In this document: one piece after another, positions 50,083 through 60,914 of the stretch
Numbering within the stretch: position 1 is the first letter of the stretch
Layout: each line of letters begins with the position of its first letter
Assembly (NCBI GenBank): GCA_034092305.1
Contig: JASJET010000122.1
Location: 17,364,501-17,428,500 of the forward strand
Length of the DNA stretch: 64,000 bases
From: Diaprepes abbreviatus
Lineage: Eukaryota > Arthropoda > Insecta > Coleoptera > Curculionidae
Direction of reading: 5' to 3'
Notes under the pieces: model-generated
Database searches by the model: none
What the model was told of the DNA's origin: nothing
What the model saw: the letters and a program-made list of their open reading frames with translations, nothing else
Program-made: the position numbers and the translations under genes

Positions 50083-51664
50083 TATCTAAAAATAGTAATA
50101 CGCTAAATTTAGAATCTGTGTGATTCATATTTTCTGTGAAAATTTACTTCAAAATTAAAAGTTTGACCTTGATTTTCCGTTCTCTTAATTAAGATACAGC
50201 AACCATTCTTAAAGCAAAACTATGAAAAATTACATATATTTTTAAGATCTATTTAAAAAATATATTTTAAATTCGGGGCTGAGAAATTTTGAAAAAACAA
50301 TTTTTAGACTACAAATATTGCAATATCGCTTTCCCAAAAGAATTTAAAATTATTGTAACGTTCTCATTCAATTGAGATGCATCATTTCCGATTTCTGAAA
50401 AAAAAAATTATGATAAAAAAAATTTTTTGTAATTCGAAACGTCGCAGCTAACAAATATTAAGAGATGAAATTTGAGAGGATAATTTTTGAATACCTGTAC
50501 TTTACCAAGGAAATTTTTTATTGCATAAGAGACACCACTCTAAGATCTGTAGACCACCGAAAAGCGTCCAGAATGTATTTGACTCTGATATCCGAGATTA
50601 CTGGTACAAGTAGTGAGCTTAATGCGTTTTGCGCTGCAGCTGCGTCATTTTGGTTATTTTATACACATCACAATAAACCACGTGTTCAAATTTTATTTTC
50701 ACTTTTTTAACTATATGAGGAGAGAGAAATTTTAGGAGAACTTTTATAAATGCACTGAATAACACAACGTTTCTTTACATGTGATTTACGACAAAGTATT
50801 ATTGTATGTACTAAAACTGCCACGTTACATAAACGACTAACTAAGAACATCTGCTCCGAAATGAGGATGCTGCGCCGAGCCGTGAACGAGCGTGGGTCCA
50901 GCGTTTGTAGCACGGTCACTCTCTCACTATTTGTATCCGCGCGATTTGAAAATCCTCGGAGAGATTCTGTGGACCTTTCGGTAGTCCACAGATCTTAGAG
51001 GGGTGTCTCTCAGGCAACGAAAAAATTCCCAGGTGAAGTACATACAATAGCTTCCCTAAGTTTAATTCCTTAAGATCAGTTAGTAGGGATGTTTCGAATT
51101 TTTGAAAAGGAAATTATTTTGCATCGTACATCGCAAGATTTTAAGTTCACTAGGGAAAAGCCATTGCAATTTTTTTGGCCTAAAAATTTATTTTTTTCAA
51201 AATTTCTCGGCCTAAAATTAAAAATGTTTCTTTAAAAAAATAGATCTTAAAAATATATGTCATTTTTAACAATTTGCTGTAAGATTGGATACTGTATCTT
51301 AATTAGGAGCGCGAAAAATTAAGGTCAAACTTTCAACTTTGAAATCGATTTTCTCAGAAAATATTAATCACACATATTCCAGGATTTGAAAACTTTTTAA
51401 ATAAATAAAAATTATATCTTGATAACTAGTGACGCCACTTACAACTTTATATATATACGAGCCGATAGGTAATGGAATTATCTACAACTCTTGTTTGAAA
51501 AATTTTTAATACAATCTTTGGTTTTCGAAATAAACTAGAAAAAATGAAAAAGTATTAACACCGAGTAGCCAATGTTAACATCAAGATATGTTTATTAGGG
51601 TTTCAAAATATACACTTTCCAATAATAAAATCGCAGGTTTCATATTTTTTCCAAAAAAGGTTAT

Positions 51665-52425
51665 TTTTTTGTATAATTTCCGTGGACTATAAGTATCATG
51701 CTATATTAGTTATAGCTAGGAAATTAATTATTGGTACCTACATATCTTTATTGGGAAACTGCATGTCTTTTAATGTCTCCAAAATACTTCAGAAAAAGAT
51801 ATGATAATATCCAAGATATATAAAGTTCCCAATTTTTTTTTGTAATATTATTATCCCTCAATAATACTGCAAACAAGAAACAAACCATTTTAATGGCTAC
51901 CAGTGAGATGTTCTCAGTAATTTTTGTTTTATTTGCTTTAAAAGATATTCCCGATAAGTTCTTATTTTAGTATTCCCTACACTAGAGCTAGCTTATGTAA
52001 AATAAAATTAATCGTCTACCCTACATGAATAGCTTACAAGTTGACAAAGAAACAGACAGACTTCTGTATTTTTACAATAGTAAGAAAGTAAAAAAAAAAA
52101 TATTTCAAGCAATAAATTTGAATTAAAATTTTTTATCAAGCTATATTTTAAACAGACCTTACGTTTTATTTTCGTAAAAGACGTGAATGTAGGTTTTATT
52201 TGATAAAATTCTTACAAAGCGAGCAATAAAATGAAGGTATATATGTTTTATTCATGCTTAAACATTTCCATAAAATGTAAAAAATTTATTAGTGTTCTGA
52301 AGTTGTTTTACGACCATGTTAAAAAGTCATTCGTTCACATCTTAACACGTGGAGTGCCAAAGAATTTTCGGTGTGCTTATTGCTGATTTATATAGTTTTT
52401 GCCCTCCTGGCATAGTCGCCAGTTT
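51665..52425. other. AT-rich intergenic stretch
   Basis: No feature recognised. Confidence 0.4.
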
Positions 52426-52429
52426 CCCG

Positions 52430-53525
52430 GAATTTCTCCTTAAAGGAAAAGTCATATTTTGCCGCAAATCGCTGTTTTTCTTATCACTGTTACTTATCTC
52501 ACGCCCAATCAGCCTTACATATTTCCTCCTAAAAACAATGAAGAAACTTATCGCTCGATGTCTGAGAAGTGAAACACTTAAAGAGAAACCTCTTCACAAA
52601 AATGCCCTACAAGGTCTAGTGGAAAATCTGGAAAAGCTATGTTGACAATGTCTAACATGAGTCCATAGTCAAGAGTCCTGAAGGCAAGCCAAATGGAGCC
52701 TCCTCTAACAAGATGGATTCAAACAATGCTGAAAAGCAGAATCATCACTACACCTGTGGGCAACGAAACGGCGACAGTCAGGGAATACCCCAAGAGAGAG
52801 TTTTATCACATTTATTACGATGTTTGTTCGAAAACAGTCTGCTGAACCAAATAAATGACTCGAGTTATTACTCGAGGCAAGAAGGATGGAGCGTTTATAG
52901 CCTAATGACAATTCTCTTAAATCAAATTAGCAACTTTTGCAAAAAGGAAGGTCTACAATTAATTCCAACAATACAGTACTCGTCCACTTACTAGTAAACG
53001 AAAGCTAGATATCGATGCTCCAACTTAAAAATGGAACAACATTGAACTTTTCCAAAGAGGTTAACTATCTGGAAGTAATAATAAAGAAGAAACTAACCTG
53101 CAAAAGCCTTATTGAAAAGAGTGGTGTAGGAGTCATAGAAGTATGATGGTATATGCCCCCATGCAGCAATAAAGGCAATGCTGAACCACCCTCAACTTCA
53201 TATAGCTGTTGAGGGCAGCAGCATTTATATCGACACGAACAGATATCATGTGTATTAGGTGCGATTAACATTACATTAACAGTACATTAACTATGAAGTA
53301 GTAACTGACAGCTATCAGGCAAACAAAGAGAGATAACCTCGACTTGAGTAGGATTCAATGGTCTAGTCTACTGATGGACCAACGATGAAAGAAGGGAGTC
53401 AGAGATGGAGTATCAGAGCCAAATCCCTAGGAAATACCTCCTCCATCTTGCAATGCGTGCAATCCGAATCTGCGCTCGCGATTGTCAGATAGCCGAACAA
53501 TGCTAAAAGCTCTCAGGTCAAAAAA
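52430..53525 (+). pseudogene. LINE RT and RNase H relic
   Basis: RPISLTYFLLKTMKKLIARC near 52,500 is the conserved 'FRPISLTSFLLKT.E+L' RT block of Jockey/LOA-type LINEs, followed by KPLHKNAL. After stops, RWIQTMLKSRIITTPVGNET, QERVLSHLLRCLFENSLLNQ (from 'PQGGVLSPLLW..VE..L') and FCKKEGLQLIP are seen in changing frames, then DAPTLKNGTTLNFSKEVNYL. Near 53,485-53,520, SDSRTMLKALRS matches the RNase H 'SDSQAALKAL' motif. The order RT then RNase H fits a LOA/I-group LINE. Heavily decayed with many frameshifts. Confidence 0.75.
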
Positions 53526-54184
53526 TAAATAAATATGCGCTAACAATTTTTGAAATTAATCAACTAAATATTTTTTATTACACTCTAATATAGGATCGTT
53601 TATTTTTATTTATTATTTATGGTAATAATCTTGAAATAATACAAAATTTAATAATTGTTAAGAAACAGTATACAATGAAAACGTAAAGTATGAAGTAAAT
53701 TCATTATTTCCAAAACGTTGGGTTTTTTGAAAAATCGTTCGGACACGTCGACTTTGTTTTTTTTTGGTACGACTTCTTCAAATATATTGTCATACATGAT
53801 GACTCGGAGGAAGCTGTGCTAGAATCGACTTTGATTTTTTAAATACTGATCCCCAATTTTTTGTGCAGATTTAGACTCCCTGCCAAATTCTGAACATTTT
53901 TCTATTACTTGGCCTATACATAAATATAACTGTTTTCGATTTATTGACAGTTAAAACTTGAAATGAAGTAGTAACAACAATTAATTTTAATGTCGATAAC
54001 CAAGGTTCTTGGATTTAGACCGTGTCAAATTGGAATTATTATCCGACTTTTCGTCTACGATTGCACGAGACATCTCCAGGGATCTTTCCTCCACGAAATT
54101 AGAACAGTGAATGACCATCGGGAAGCAACAGTCCGGTATTTAGACCAGATTGTACAATTTGTTTCTTTTTTATACATCTTTCAT

Positions 54185-54290
54185 GTTCCTAAAGCCCAGT
54201 AGATATTGACCGTCCTGTTTCACCCACATACACTTTACCACAAGAGCAAGGTATTTAATAAATGTCTTCTGTTTGTAATGGTATTGCGCC
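54185..54290 (-). pseudogene. GIY-YIG fragment in the inverted left repeat
   Basis: The minus strand reads KVYVGETGRSIST and then CIKKKQIVQSG, homologous to KVYVDETRRSISTRL and CIKKKQIVQSA at 55,490-55,590. Confidence 0.65.
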
Positions 54291-55660
54291 TTTCAAACTG
54301 AACGAGAACAACACCATCTTAATTCTCCCAGCTGCCAAAAAAATGCAACTGTTGTTGTGGATAAGGATAAATATACTGAAAAAAAGGGCCAGCTCTTGGA
54401 CGACAATACTTACAAAGTCATTAAGATCAAACCAAGCAACTCAAAGAGTCTACGTCTCTACGGACTGCCTAAAATACATATAGAAAATATACCGCTACGT
54501 CCAATCATCAGCGCAATAGACTCCTCAACCTACAACCCTTTACAGGAAAAACTGAATCCTTTATTAAAAACTCTGGACACTTTGTCCAAAGATTAAAAAC
54601 CATCCAATTAGAACCCGAAGACAGATTGGTCAGTTTTGATATAATCCCTATATACAAACCTTCTTATAAAAGATTCAGTTTCCATAATATTAGACCTATT
54701 ACGCAATAATAACTTAGACTCCACTCTACCAGAATTAATTAAAGCATGTCTAATTTCCACTTATTTTACATTTCAATGGACTTTCTACGAGGGGACTTCG
54801 GAAGCGGCCATGGGATCTCCGCTGTCACCTGTGATGGATGTGTGGAACTTTCGAAGAAAACGCCTTGTCTTCTGCTCCTCTAAAACCTAAATTTTGATGC
54901 AGATATGTAGATGATTCGTTCGTAGTTAGGCCACATGGATTATCTAAACCAACAACACCCTAGCATAAAATTCACTGTGGAAACTTAATCAAGGGGTGTC
55001 CTTCCCGTTCCTGATCTACTAGTACAAACGAAAGATAATGGTAAACTAGGACATTCTGTATACAGAGAATGAACACATACAAATCGATATCTCAATACAA
55101 CGTCACACCATCATCCCTCTCAAAAACAATCCATCATAACCTCATTGGTACATTTAGCTCTTTCAATATGTGAAGAATGATCACTGATATCAGAAACAGG
55201 AAAACTGACTAATACTCTGAGAGGCAACAGATATTGCGCTGAAGATATTAGACATTCTATTAATAAATATAAAAACCCAACTCCTCAACAAAATATCATA
55301 AATTTACCTCCTGTGGACAGTGTTGTCTTACCTCACATACACGAAATCACCGACAAGATTTCCATATTGCTTCAAGAATCAAATGTTCGGACAATTTTCA
55401 ACACATGTAAGAAAGTTGGATAATGTTTGAAGTCTCCAAAGGACGCAATACCATTACAAACAGAAGGCGTTTATAAGGTACATTGCTCTTTTGGCAAAGT
55501 ATATGTGGATGAAACAAGACGATCTATATCCACTAGGCTTAAGAAAAAATATGAGAGATGTATAAAAAAGAAACAAATTGTACAATCTGCAGTAGCTGGA
55601 CACCAGCATTGCGCAGGTCATACTTTTAATGTAACAGAAACTAAGGTCAGTGTCTAATTT
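54286..55660 (+). pseudogene. Penelope-type RT with GIY-YIG endonuclease, decayed
   Basis: Motifs appear in the correct order in shifting frames: VVDKDKYTEKKGQLLDDNTY, LRLYGLPKIHIENIPLRPII (the PLE 'RLYGLPKIHK....RPI' block) and SAIDSSTYNPL; EDRLVSFDII (RT 'LVSFDV' motif A, 54,620s); TSEAAMGSPLSPVMD (54,800s, 'MGSPLSP'); RYVDDSFVVRPHG (catalytic YVDD, near 54,900, both Asp kept); thumb and linker pieces to 55,420; then from 55,427 PLQTEGVYKVHCSFGKVYVD and TRRSISTRLKK, the GIY-YIG domain, ending GHQHCAGHTF. Stops and indels rule out function. It is the most complete PLE in the window. Confidence 0.85.
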
Positions 55661-55999
55661 CTTGAAATGTGGAATTAGAAAATCAATTGAAGTTTGTAAA
55701 TATCCAAATAATATTAATAAAGATATAGGTTACCATCTATACCACAAGTGGAAATTGATTGTAACGCTGGATCACGGTTCGCTGAGCACCAGTCGGGTAT
55801 AAATACCGGACTGTTGGTCCCCGATGATCATTTAGTATTCTAATCTCGTGGAGTAAAGATCTCTAAAGATGCTTTTTGCAATCGTATGCGAGCCGTCGGA
55901 TAATAATTCCCATTTGGCACAGTCTAAACCCAAGAACCATAGTTTTTAAGTGAACTAAAGCTGTAAAAGCTTTCACTGTTTACTTAATTTGTCACTTTA

Positions 56000-56364
56000 T
56001 TAAATATTATAAATGCCTCCCGTTGATTATTTGACAATAACCTTAGGGATTTATAATTCATGCTAAACATTTATAACTTCTTCTGTAGTAATTATCCGTT
56101 TTTCTTGAATAATCCGATTCTCTAAGTCTTCTATGTCAATTGGCTTAGTCTGGGGAACTTTATCTTTAACATAACTCCACAAAAAAAAGTCAAGACGGTA
56201 TAAATCTGGTGACCTCGATAGCCACTCACTCACTGTCGCTTCTGAAATTGGCGGAAGATTATAATATTTTTCTTAAAATACCTGACACTCTTCTTGGATT
56301 CTTACTCTATCGACATATCTTATCATCATAAGAATTTCTATTCTCGGGCCTCAGCAAGTTTCAT
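56000..56364 (-). pseudogene. Mariner-like transposase, N-terminus fused to C-terminus
   Basis: The minus frame from 56,364 begins MKLAEARE, then after a small indel ILMMIRYVDRVRIQEECQVF, stop, EKYYNLPPISEATVSE (N-terminal helix-turn-helix), and passes directly into WLSRSPDLYRLDFFLWSYVK, the 'WP.RSPDL.PLDFFLWGY.K' C-terminal block, then DKVPQTKPIDIEDLENRIIQ. Everything between, including the first two catalytic Asp residues, is missing yet the junction is in frame. Same deletion pattern as at 28.2 and 42.8 kb. Confidence 0.82.
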
Positions 56365-56552
56365 TTTCAGTTAAAATTAACTTAAAGTGACAATTTGACA
56401 AAATGTGACAAAGTAAAGTCATTGAATAATATATGCTGATAAATAATTATTGTATTTCATTTCGAGATTTAACTGTCGATAAATCGAAAACAGTAATATT
56501 TAGGTATACGACATGTAATAAAAAAAATCCAGAATTTTGCAGGGAGTCTAAA

Positions 56553-56606
56553 AATGTATAAATAGAATATTGATTACAAAATGTATAAATAGAATATTGA
56601 TTACAA
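56553..56606. repeat. 27-bp tandem duplication
   Basis: 'aatgtataaatagaatattg' occurs twice in a row near 56,553 and 56,580. It lies in the right terminal repeat of the interrupted element; the left repeat lacks it. Confidence 0.85.
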
Positions 56607-56659
56607 AACTTCTTCGAGTCATCCTGTAAAATTTAATATATTAGAAAAAATTCATACCA

Positions 56660-56841
56660 GTAAAATTTTTATAAAAAAATTGAACGGACTTCCAAAAATG
56701 CGCTAAAAGGTGAAAAATAACAATATAAATATTTATATGAAATTAAAATTTTTGAAGTCGGCGCCAAATTTAAATCGGGCAAAATCTAATTCGCACAAAT
56801 AGATTAAAAGATACTTTATTTGTAATTTCTTTCTTACCGTA

Positions 56842-56901
<60 letters not shown>

Positions 56902-58520
56902 TATTTGTAGTTATTTGTTTCATTCAGGAATAATTTAGCACCGAGTTTAAAGATTTCAATTTCATATAAAAAATTTTGTAATTTTTCCCTTTTTAGCGTA
57001 TTTTAAGAAGTCAGTTCAATTTTTTTATAAAAATTTTATTTTTAGTTTTGAATTCATTATGATATCGATAAATTATTTGAAATAAATGCTAATCAAGATT
57101 AATGTACCTCGAATGACTCCAAGGTCGCAAAAAATTAACCCATTTATCCAATATTGTAAATCACTCTAAAATGAACGACTAAAAATTTTGTGATTCTCAG
57201 AGTTCTCCAAATACCAGTTTTGAATGAAATTGTATCTAACAAATATTTAGTCTGTCATAGTAAATCCGCTGTCTTAAATTTTAAATTAATTTTAGATTAG
57301 TAATAAAACAGGCCTCCAAAATCTTCCATTACCGATATTTAAAGAATTTGAGACGTAAATTTCTCAGCTCGACATACTTTATCCTGCATATTGAGTTTAT
57401 ATACGCCGCAAGAACCCTGCAATATCAATTTTAGACAAAATCAGAAAAAAGTACAATTTAAGTTTATATTTGTAATATACGATCCCTAAAACCAAAGTTG
57501 GTAAAATTTTTAACCCACCTTATTGGATCCGTTATATTGAATTTACAAAAAAAAATTATTTTAACGTCTTAATCTATTCGAAATCTAAACCTTTGAAAGC
57601 TTCCTACTACCAATCTTTGCATGAGACATATTAGATTTTCTTAAAATAATTTTATATTCGGTATTTACATCTTCAAAAACGATCCAGTCCCACGTTTGAA
57701 CAAAATCGAAAAATTTAAAATTTTAGTGGGCTATATTGAATTTGCCATATTGGATCTTGAAAAAATAATTTTAAATTTATAATTTATACGTTCAAGAACC
57801 CCGTATATCAGTTTTGGAGAAAATCCAAGCATGTAAAATTTTTAAGGCTCCATATTGGATCCGCCATAGTGAGTTTTTCAAAAATAATTTTAAATTCGCA
57901 ATTAACACTAACAAAAATCCCCCATTACTGATTTTGGACTAAATCGAGAAATGTAAAATTTTAAATTCGCTATCTTAAATCCGCCATATTTAATTTTTTT
58001 TTTAAATAATTTTAGATTCGTAAGGTGTGACCCCAAAAATTACCCAATCAATTTTGGAAAAAATCGGACATTTTTTTGCCCGCCATATTAGATTCGCCAT
58101 ATTGAATTTTTAAAAAATATTTTCAAACTCGTTGTTATGTACAACCCCGAAAACTCCCCCATACCATTTTTGGAGAAAATTGGACAAAAATTTATTTTTT
58201 TGTCCGCTATATTGAATCTGCCATATTCAATTTTTTAAAAATAAGTTTAGATTCGTTATGTGCGATCCCGAAAACTCCCCATGCCATTTTCGGAAAAAAT
58301 CGGACAAAATTAATATTTTTGTCCGCCATATTATCATCGGCATCTTGGATTTTATTGCATCAATTTCATCCAAAATTATATGGGACCACCGCTGCAACTT
58401 CCTGGACATAATGTACGAACTTTCATTGAAATCCGTGTCGCCGTTCGGGACTAATCGGTGTACATACCTAAAAAGAAATTCATAGTGGTCGAATTAAAAA
58501 CCTTCTTCTTTCAGAAGATG
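56660..58520 (-). repeat. CGACTTC dispersed repeat, copy F
   Basis: Reverse copy starting with the terminal palindrome (56,685-57,030: attgaacggacttccaaaaa answered by 'ttaagaagtcagttcaattt'), its centre expanded by a (TA)n run at 56,844-56,899. Body units run to the far end 'accttcttctttcagaag' at 58,500-58,517. Confidence 0.8.
56844..56899. repeat. (TA)n microsatellite inside copy F
   Basis: About 56 bp of alternation where copy G has only 'gtatatattagtag' (62,936). Confidence 0.97.
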
Positions 58521-58524
58521 TTTA

Positions 58525-59800
58525 AAAAACAAAATAGACATGACCAAATGATTTTTCAAAAGAGTCAAGGTTTTTTAAATAATAAATTTATCCAGACTGT
58601 TGGAATGTAAATAAATGGACATACGACAAATTTTATTTTCGACATGTGTCTCTAGACAATTTGTCAATAAACCAGAATTAGTAAATGTTAAACATGAGTA
58701 TAACACAAGGTAGACACTCTTACAGTAAAATTTATCTTTAAAAATAATTTTGATTATTTACGACCCAGGTTATTTAATTAACTCCTTATAAAATTTAAAC
58801 TTTTACAGCCAGATTCACTAAGAAGATTTAAGACTTAAATCTGATCTACTTGCAATAAAAAATAAATATTCTAGTCGACCAGTTTTGTTTTGCTTATGAT
58901 ATTGTCATAATTTATATTACATATATCAACAAATAAAGGCTTTTATAGGGATATTAAGGATAAGGGCCTAGCGATAAAGCCTTGAGATATCTAAAGGAGA
59001 GTTGTGTCCTGAAAATAAATAAAATTCTCCATTTTTGCCGGTTCTGTAATAAAAGAAAAGTATTGCCTGGTATTTTAGAGATTTAATACTTGCTCGAGTT
59101 ATTTTTGCCTCTATCAATTTAAAATGGTTTCAAGTAAATTCGAGGGAAAATATTTTTGATTGATTTTACAGGTTGTTGACGTTGTAGGCCAAAAATGGTA
59201 TATTTAATCTCCTTTATTATGTTAAACATTGAACTTATTTTCCCGCATGCATTATGTCTGTATTTTTCCTTATTTCTGTAGTTTTGTAATGGCAAGTTAG
59301 ATTGTTAGTTCTTAATAAAATATTAAGCCAAACCTACGCATTCTTCACTGGGAACGTATTTATTTATTTAATTGTCATTTAAATAACTGATTTTAAAAAT
59401 AGCGTTAATATATTAATCAAATATGTGAAGTATTTTAAAAATATTTCTCATGACGTTTATATTACTATTTCCTCAATTCATTTTAATTACTTTTTACGCG
59501 AATATACATTATATTTAGTAATTCATATGATTATGGGTTTGAAGGAAAAGGGAAACAATAAATATTTCATAAAGATTGCACACGGTATAAAGATTATTTT
59601 TATAATTCTCGCAGCCATTATTTCATGTAGTTTTAGGTAAGATATTTTCATTTTTTTTTATGAGTTGGTAGTTGAGTTAAAAATACATATTAGGGTAAGC
59701 TGCAGGCCTATATCAACTAATTCCATCGTTTGTTTGAAGGTTGTAGACAATGTTGAAGAATGACTAAAATGTGGTCGGTCTTGCATTGTCTCTATTTTTA
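58525..59800. other. AT-rich intergenic stretch
   Basis: No coding feature supported; the frame 59,425-59,640 has no motif. Confidence 0.4.
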
Positions 59801-59807
59801 TTTTTAC

Positions 59808-59850
59808 GACGTTTCGATTAAGTTGTATCTCTAATCGTTACCAAGTATAA
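59808..59850 (-). ncRNA. Degenerate hammerhead-like motif downstream of a PLE
   Basis: Minus strand: CGATTAGAGATACAACTTAA then TCGAAACGTCG: a GATTA/TAATC stem before GAAACGTC, but the CUGANGA box is not recognisable. It lies just 3' of the GIY-YIG relic on the same strand. Confidence 0.35.
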
Positions 59851-59914
59851 ACTGAATGTTTTGCCTTAAGACTACGAGCTTATATAGGAACTGTGTTCAT
59901 TGAAGCGCAACGTT

Positions 59915-60330
59915 TCGCTTCACTGTACACACCTCAATGATTTGATGTTACACAGTAGTGGTTGCCAAAGATTAGGTATCTCAACACTCGATTTACTGAA
60001 GATTCCATTATTGTTTTTAATGTATGCTGCTTTTATAAATTTTATTTTTTTCATATTGAGTTCCACATGTATTGCCGTAGCCTCAGACCATTTTATATGA
60101 TGTTGTTTATAAGGGTGTTCTGCAATACCTGATCTCGACGTTTCCCCTTTTTGTGTATGAGTTTTATGTTTCTTAATTCTAACTTCTAGCGGTCGTTTGG
60201 TTTCTCCAATATACATTTCACCACACTCACATGGAACTTTGTAATCACATTCTTTCTTATCGGTAGTTTTAAATTTTGTTTTTGTTAAATAAGCTCTAAG
60301 GGTATTTCCTGATTTAAAGGTTGTTTTTAT
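59915..60330 (-). pseudogene. PLE GIY-YIG endonuclease fragment
   Basis: The minus strand from about 60,325 reads FKSGNTLRAYLTKTKFKTTD, KKECDYKVPCECGEMYIGET and KRPLEVRIKKHKTHTQKGET, then SGIAEHPYKQHHIKWSEATA and KKIKFIKAAYIKNNN. This is a well-preserved GIY-YIG domain (CDYKVPC.CG..YIGETKR) with its usual continuation; the last part is frameshifted. The RT that should lie upstream (higher coordinates) is absent; instead a plus-strand PLE piece and a LINE fragment are there. Confidence 0.85.
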
Positions 60331-60344
60331 ATTATAACTACTGG

Positions 60345-60425
60345 CAATATATTAAATCCGATTTACAACAGAATGGTTATCCTTTAAAACTAATTGACGA
60401 TGTTATACATAATTTTTGGAACTAC
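60345..60425 (+). pseudogene. Short plus-strand PLE linker fragment
   Basis: YIKSDLQQNGYPLKLIDDVIHNFW resembles the PLE 'L..NGYP...I...I' segment between RT and endonuclease. It is in the opposite orientation to the adjacent GIY-YIG fragment, so the two meet head to head. Confidence 0.45.
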
Positions 60426-60429
60426 GAAC

Positions 60430-60561
60430 ACTGGGCAGCAAGAAACACATTTCTTCTTCACAATGCCGTACATTAAGGGAACGTCGGAGAAAATAAGACG
60501 AATTGTCAGTAGTTATAATATAAAAACAGAAAACCCGGTGACTAATGCCTAAAGAGATCAT

Positions 60562-60640
<79 letters not shown>

Positions 60641-60910
60641 ATGAAAAGAAGAGGTCCTAATACCCAACCCTGCGGCACTCCACACCTACCTTACCGCCAT
60701 AGGTTCAGAAAGCTGTCCACCATATGAGACTGTCTGCCTTCTATTTGACAGGAAGGATGAAAGCAAATCGAGGGGTATGTCTCTTACACCATATCTATGA
60801 AGCTTTATAATCAAAAGATCATGAGAAACATAACCAAAGGCACCACTGAGGTCACACAGTGAGAGCTCCACGCTTATATAAGAAATCATTGAATTAACCT
60901 TCAAATGACT
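60430..60910 (-). pseudogene. LINE RT fragment split by a (TA)n run
   Basis: Minus strand: LCDLSGAFGYVSHDLLIIKL HRYGVRDIPLDLLSSFLSNR (RT 'DLS.AFD.V.H..L' with catalytic Asp kept in the first position), RQTVSYGGQLSEPMAVR, stop, then PQGWVLGPLLFIIY ('G.PQGSVLGPLLF.IYINDL'). The next codons are the (TA)n run, after which AATGATCTC ('NDL') resumes near 60,555. A decayed stretch where YADD is expected (NYxxDNSSYF) follows. Jockey/CR1-like clade suggested by motif wording. Truncated at both ends. Confidence 0.75.
60563..60640. repeat. (TA)n microsatellite inside LINE coding sequence
   Basis: About 78 bp, located precisely between the codons for FIIY and NDL of the RT motif. Confidence 0.95.
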
Positions 60911-60914
60911 ATTA

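Larger units (their letters stand above)
48345..50090 (+). mobile_element. PLE insertion with inverted end motifs
   Basis: The RT/GIY-YIG relic lies between inverted copies of one sequence: on minus at 48,450-48,411 tgccttaaataaagggcgaa then acgtcaaattgttcttgatt, and on plus at 49,925-49,970 tgccttaaataaaggacgaa then acgtgaaactgtttttgatt. The right side then runs into (AT)n at 50,018-50,080. Boundaries are set by where the host foldback resumes. Confidence 0.68.
48125..51655. mobile_element. Large foldback element interrupted by a PLE
   Basis: 48,125-48,335 is matched in reverse complement by 51,410-51,655 ('cctgcgaatttattattgga' with 'tccaataataaaatcgcagg'; 'atctcgatgttaacattggc' with 'gccaatgttaacatcaagat'). 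The match resumes at 50,100-50,590 versus 50,935-51,380 ('tttttaagatctattt' with aatagatcttaaaaa; 'ctctaagatctgtagaccac' with 'gtagtccacagatcttagag'). The left arm is thus split by a PLE insertion (about 48,345-50,090). Without it each arm is about 700 bp around a ~350-bp centre (50,590-50,935) that encodes nothing recognised. Confidence 0.75.
53990..55955 (+). mobile_element. Near-complete PLE with an inverted 3' copy at its 5' side
   Basis: The left 300 bp (53,990-54,290) is an inverted copy of the right end (55,430-55,955): both contain, in opposite orientations, GIY-YIG coding followed by 'atcgta..cgaa..gtcggataataattcc' and 'tctaaatccaagaacc'. The right end also has a strong hairpin, gtcgggtataaataccggac, at 55,791. 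Between these is RT plus endonuclease coding sequence. This inverted arrangement of terminal sequence is one of the known PLE configurations. Confidence 0.75.
53793..56627 (-). mobile_element. Long-TIR mariner-like element interrupted by a PLE
   Basis: 53,793-53,970 (catgatgactcggaggaagc ... 'tttagactccctgcc' ... 'ctgttttcgatttattgaca') is matched in reverse complement by 56,450-56,627 ('tgtcgataaatcgaaaacag' ... 'gcagggagtctaaaaa' ... 'cttcttcgagtcatcctgta'). The reduced transposase lies on the minus strand at 56,000-56,364; a PLE occupies 53,990-55,955. The outer end caggatgactc resembles that of the element at 27,533, suggesting related families. Confidence 0.72.

Noticed and set aside
50465..50710. 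81-codon frame at the centre of the 48-51.7 kb foldback, considered as its transposase
   Set aside because: Much of it lies in the arm and its complement; no transposase motif.
55785..55830. Hairpin gtcgggtataaataccggac followed by ccgatgatc as a hammerhead
   Set aside because: The hairpin is real but I could not place a GAAA box and stem II after a CUGAUGA-like box, so it is described only as a PLE-end hairpin.
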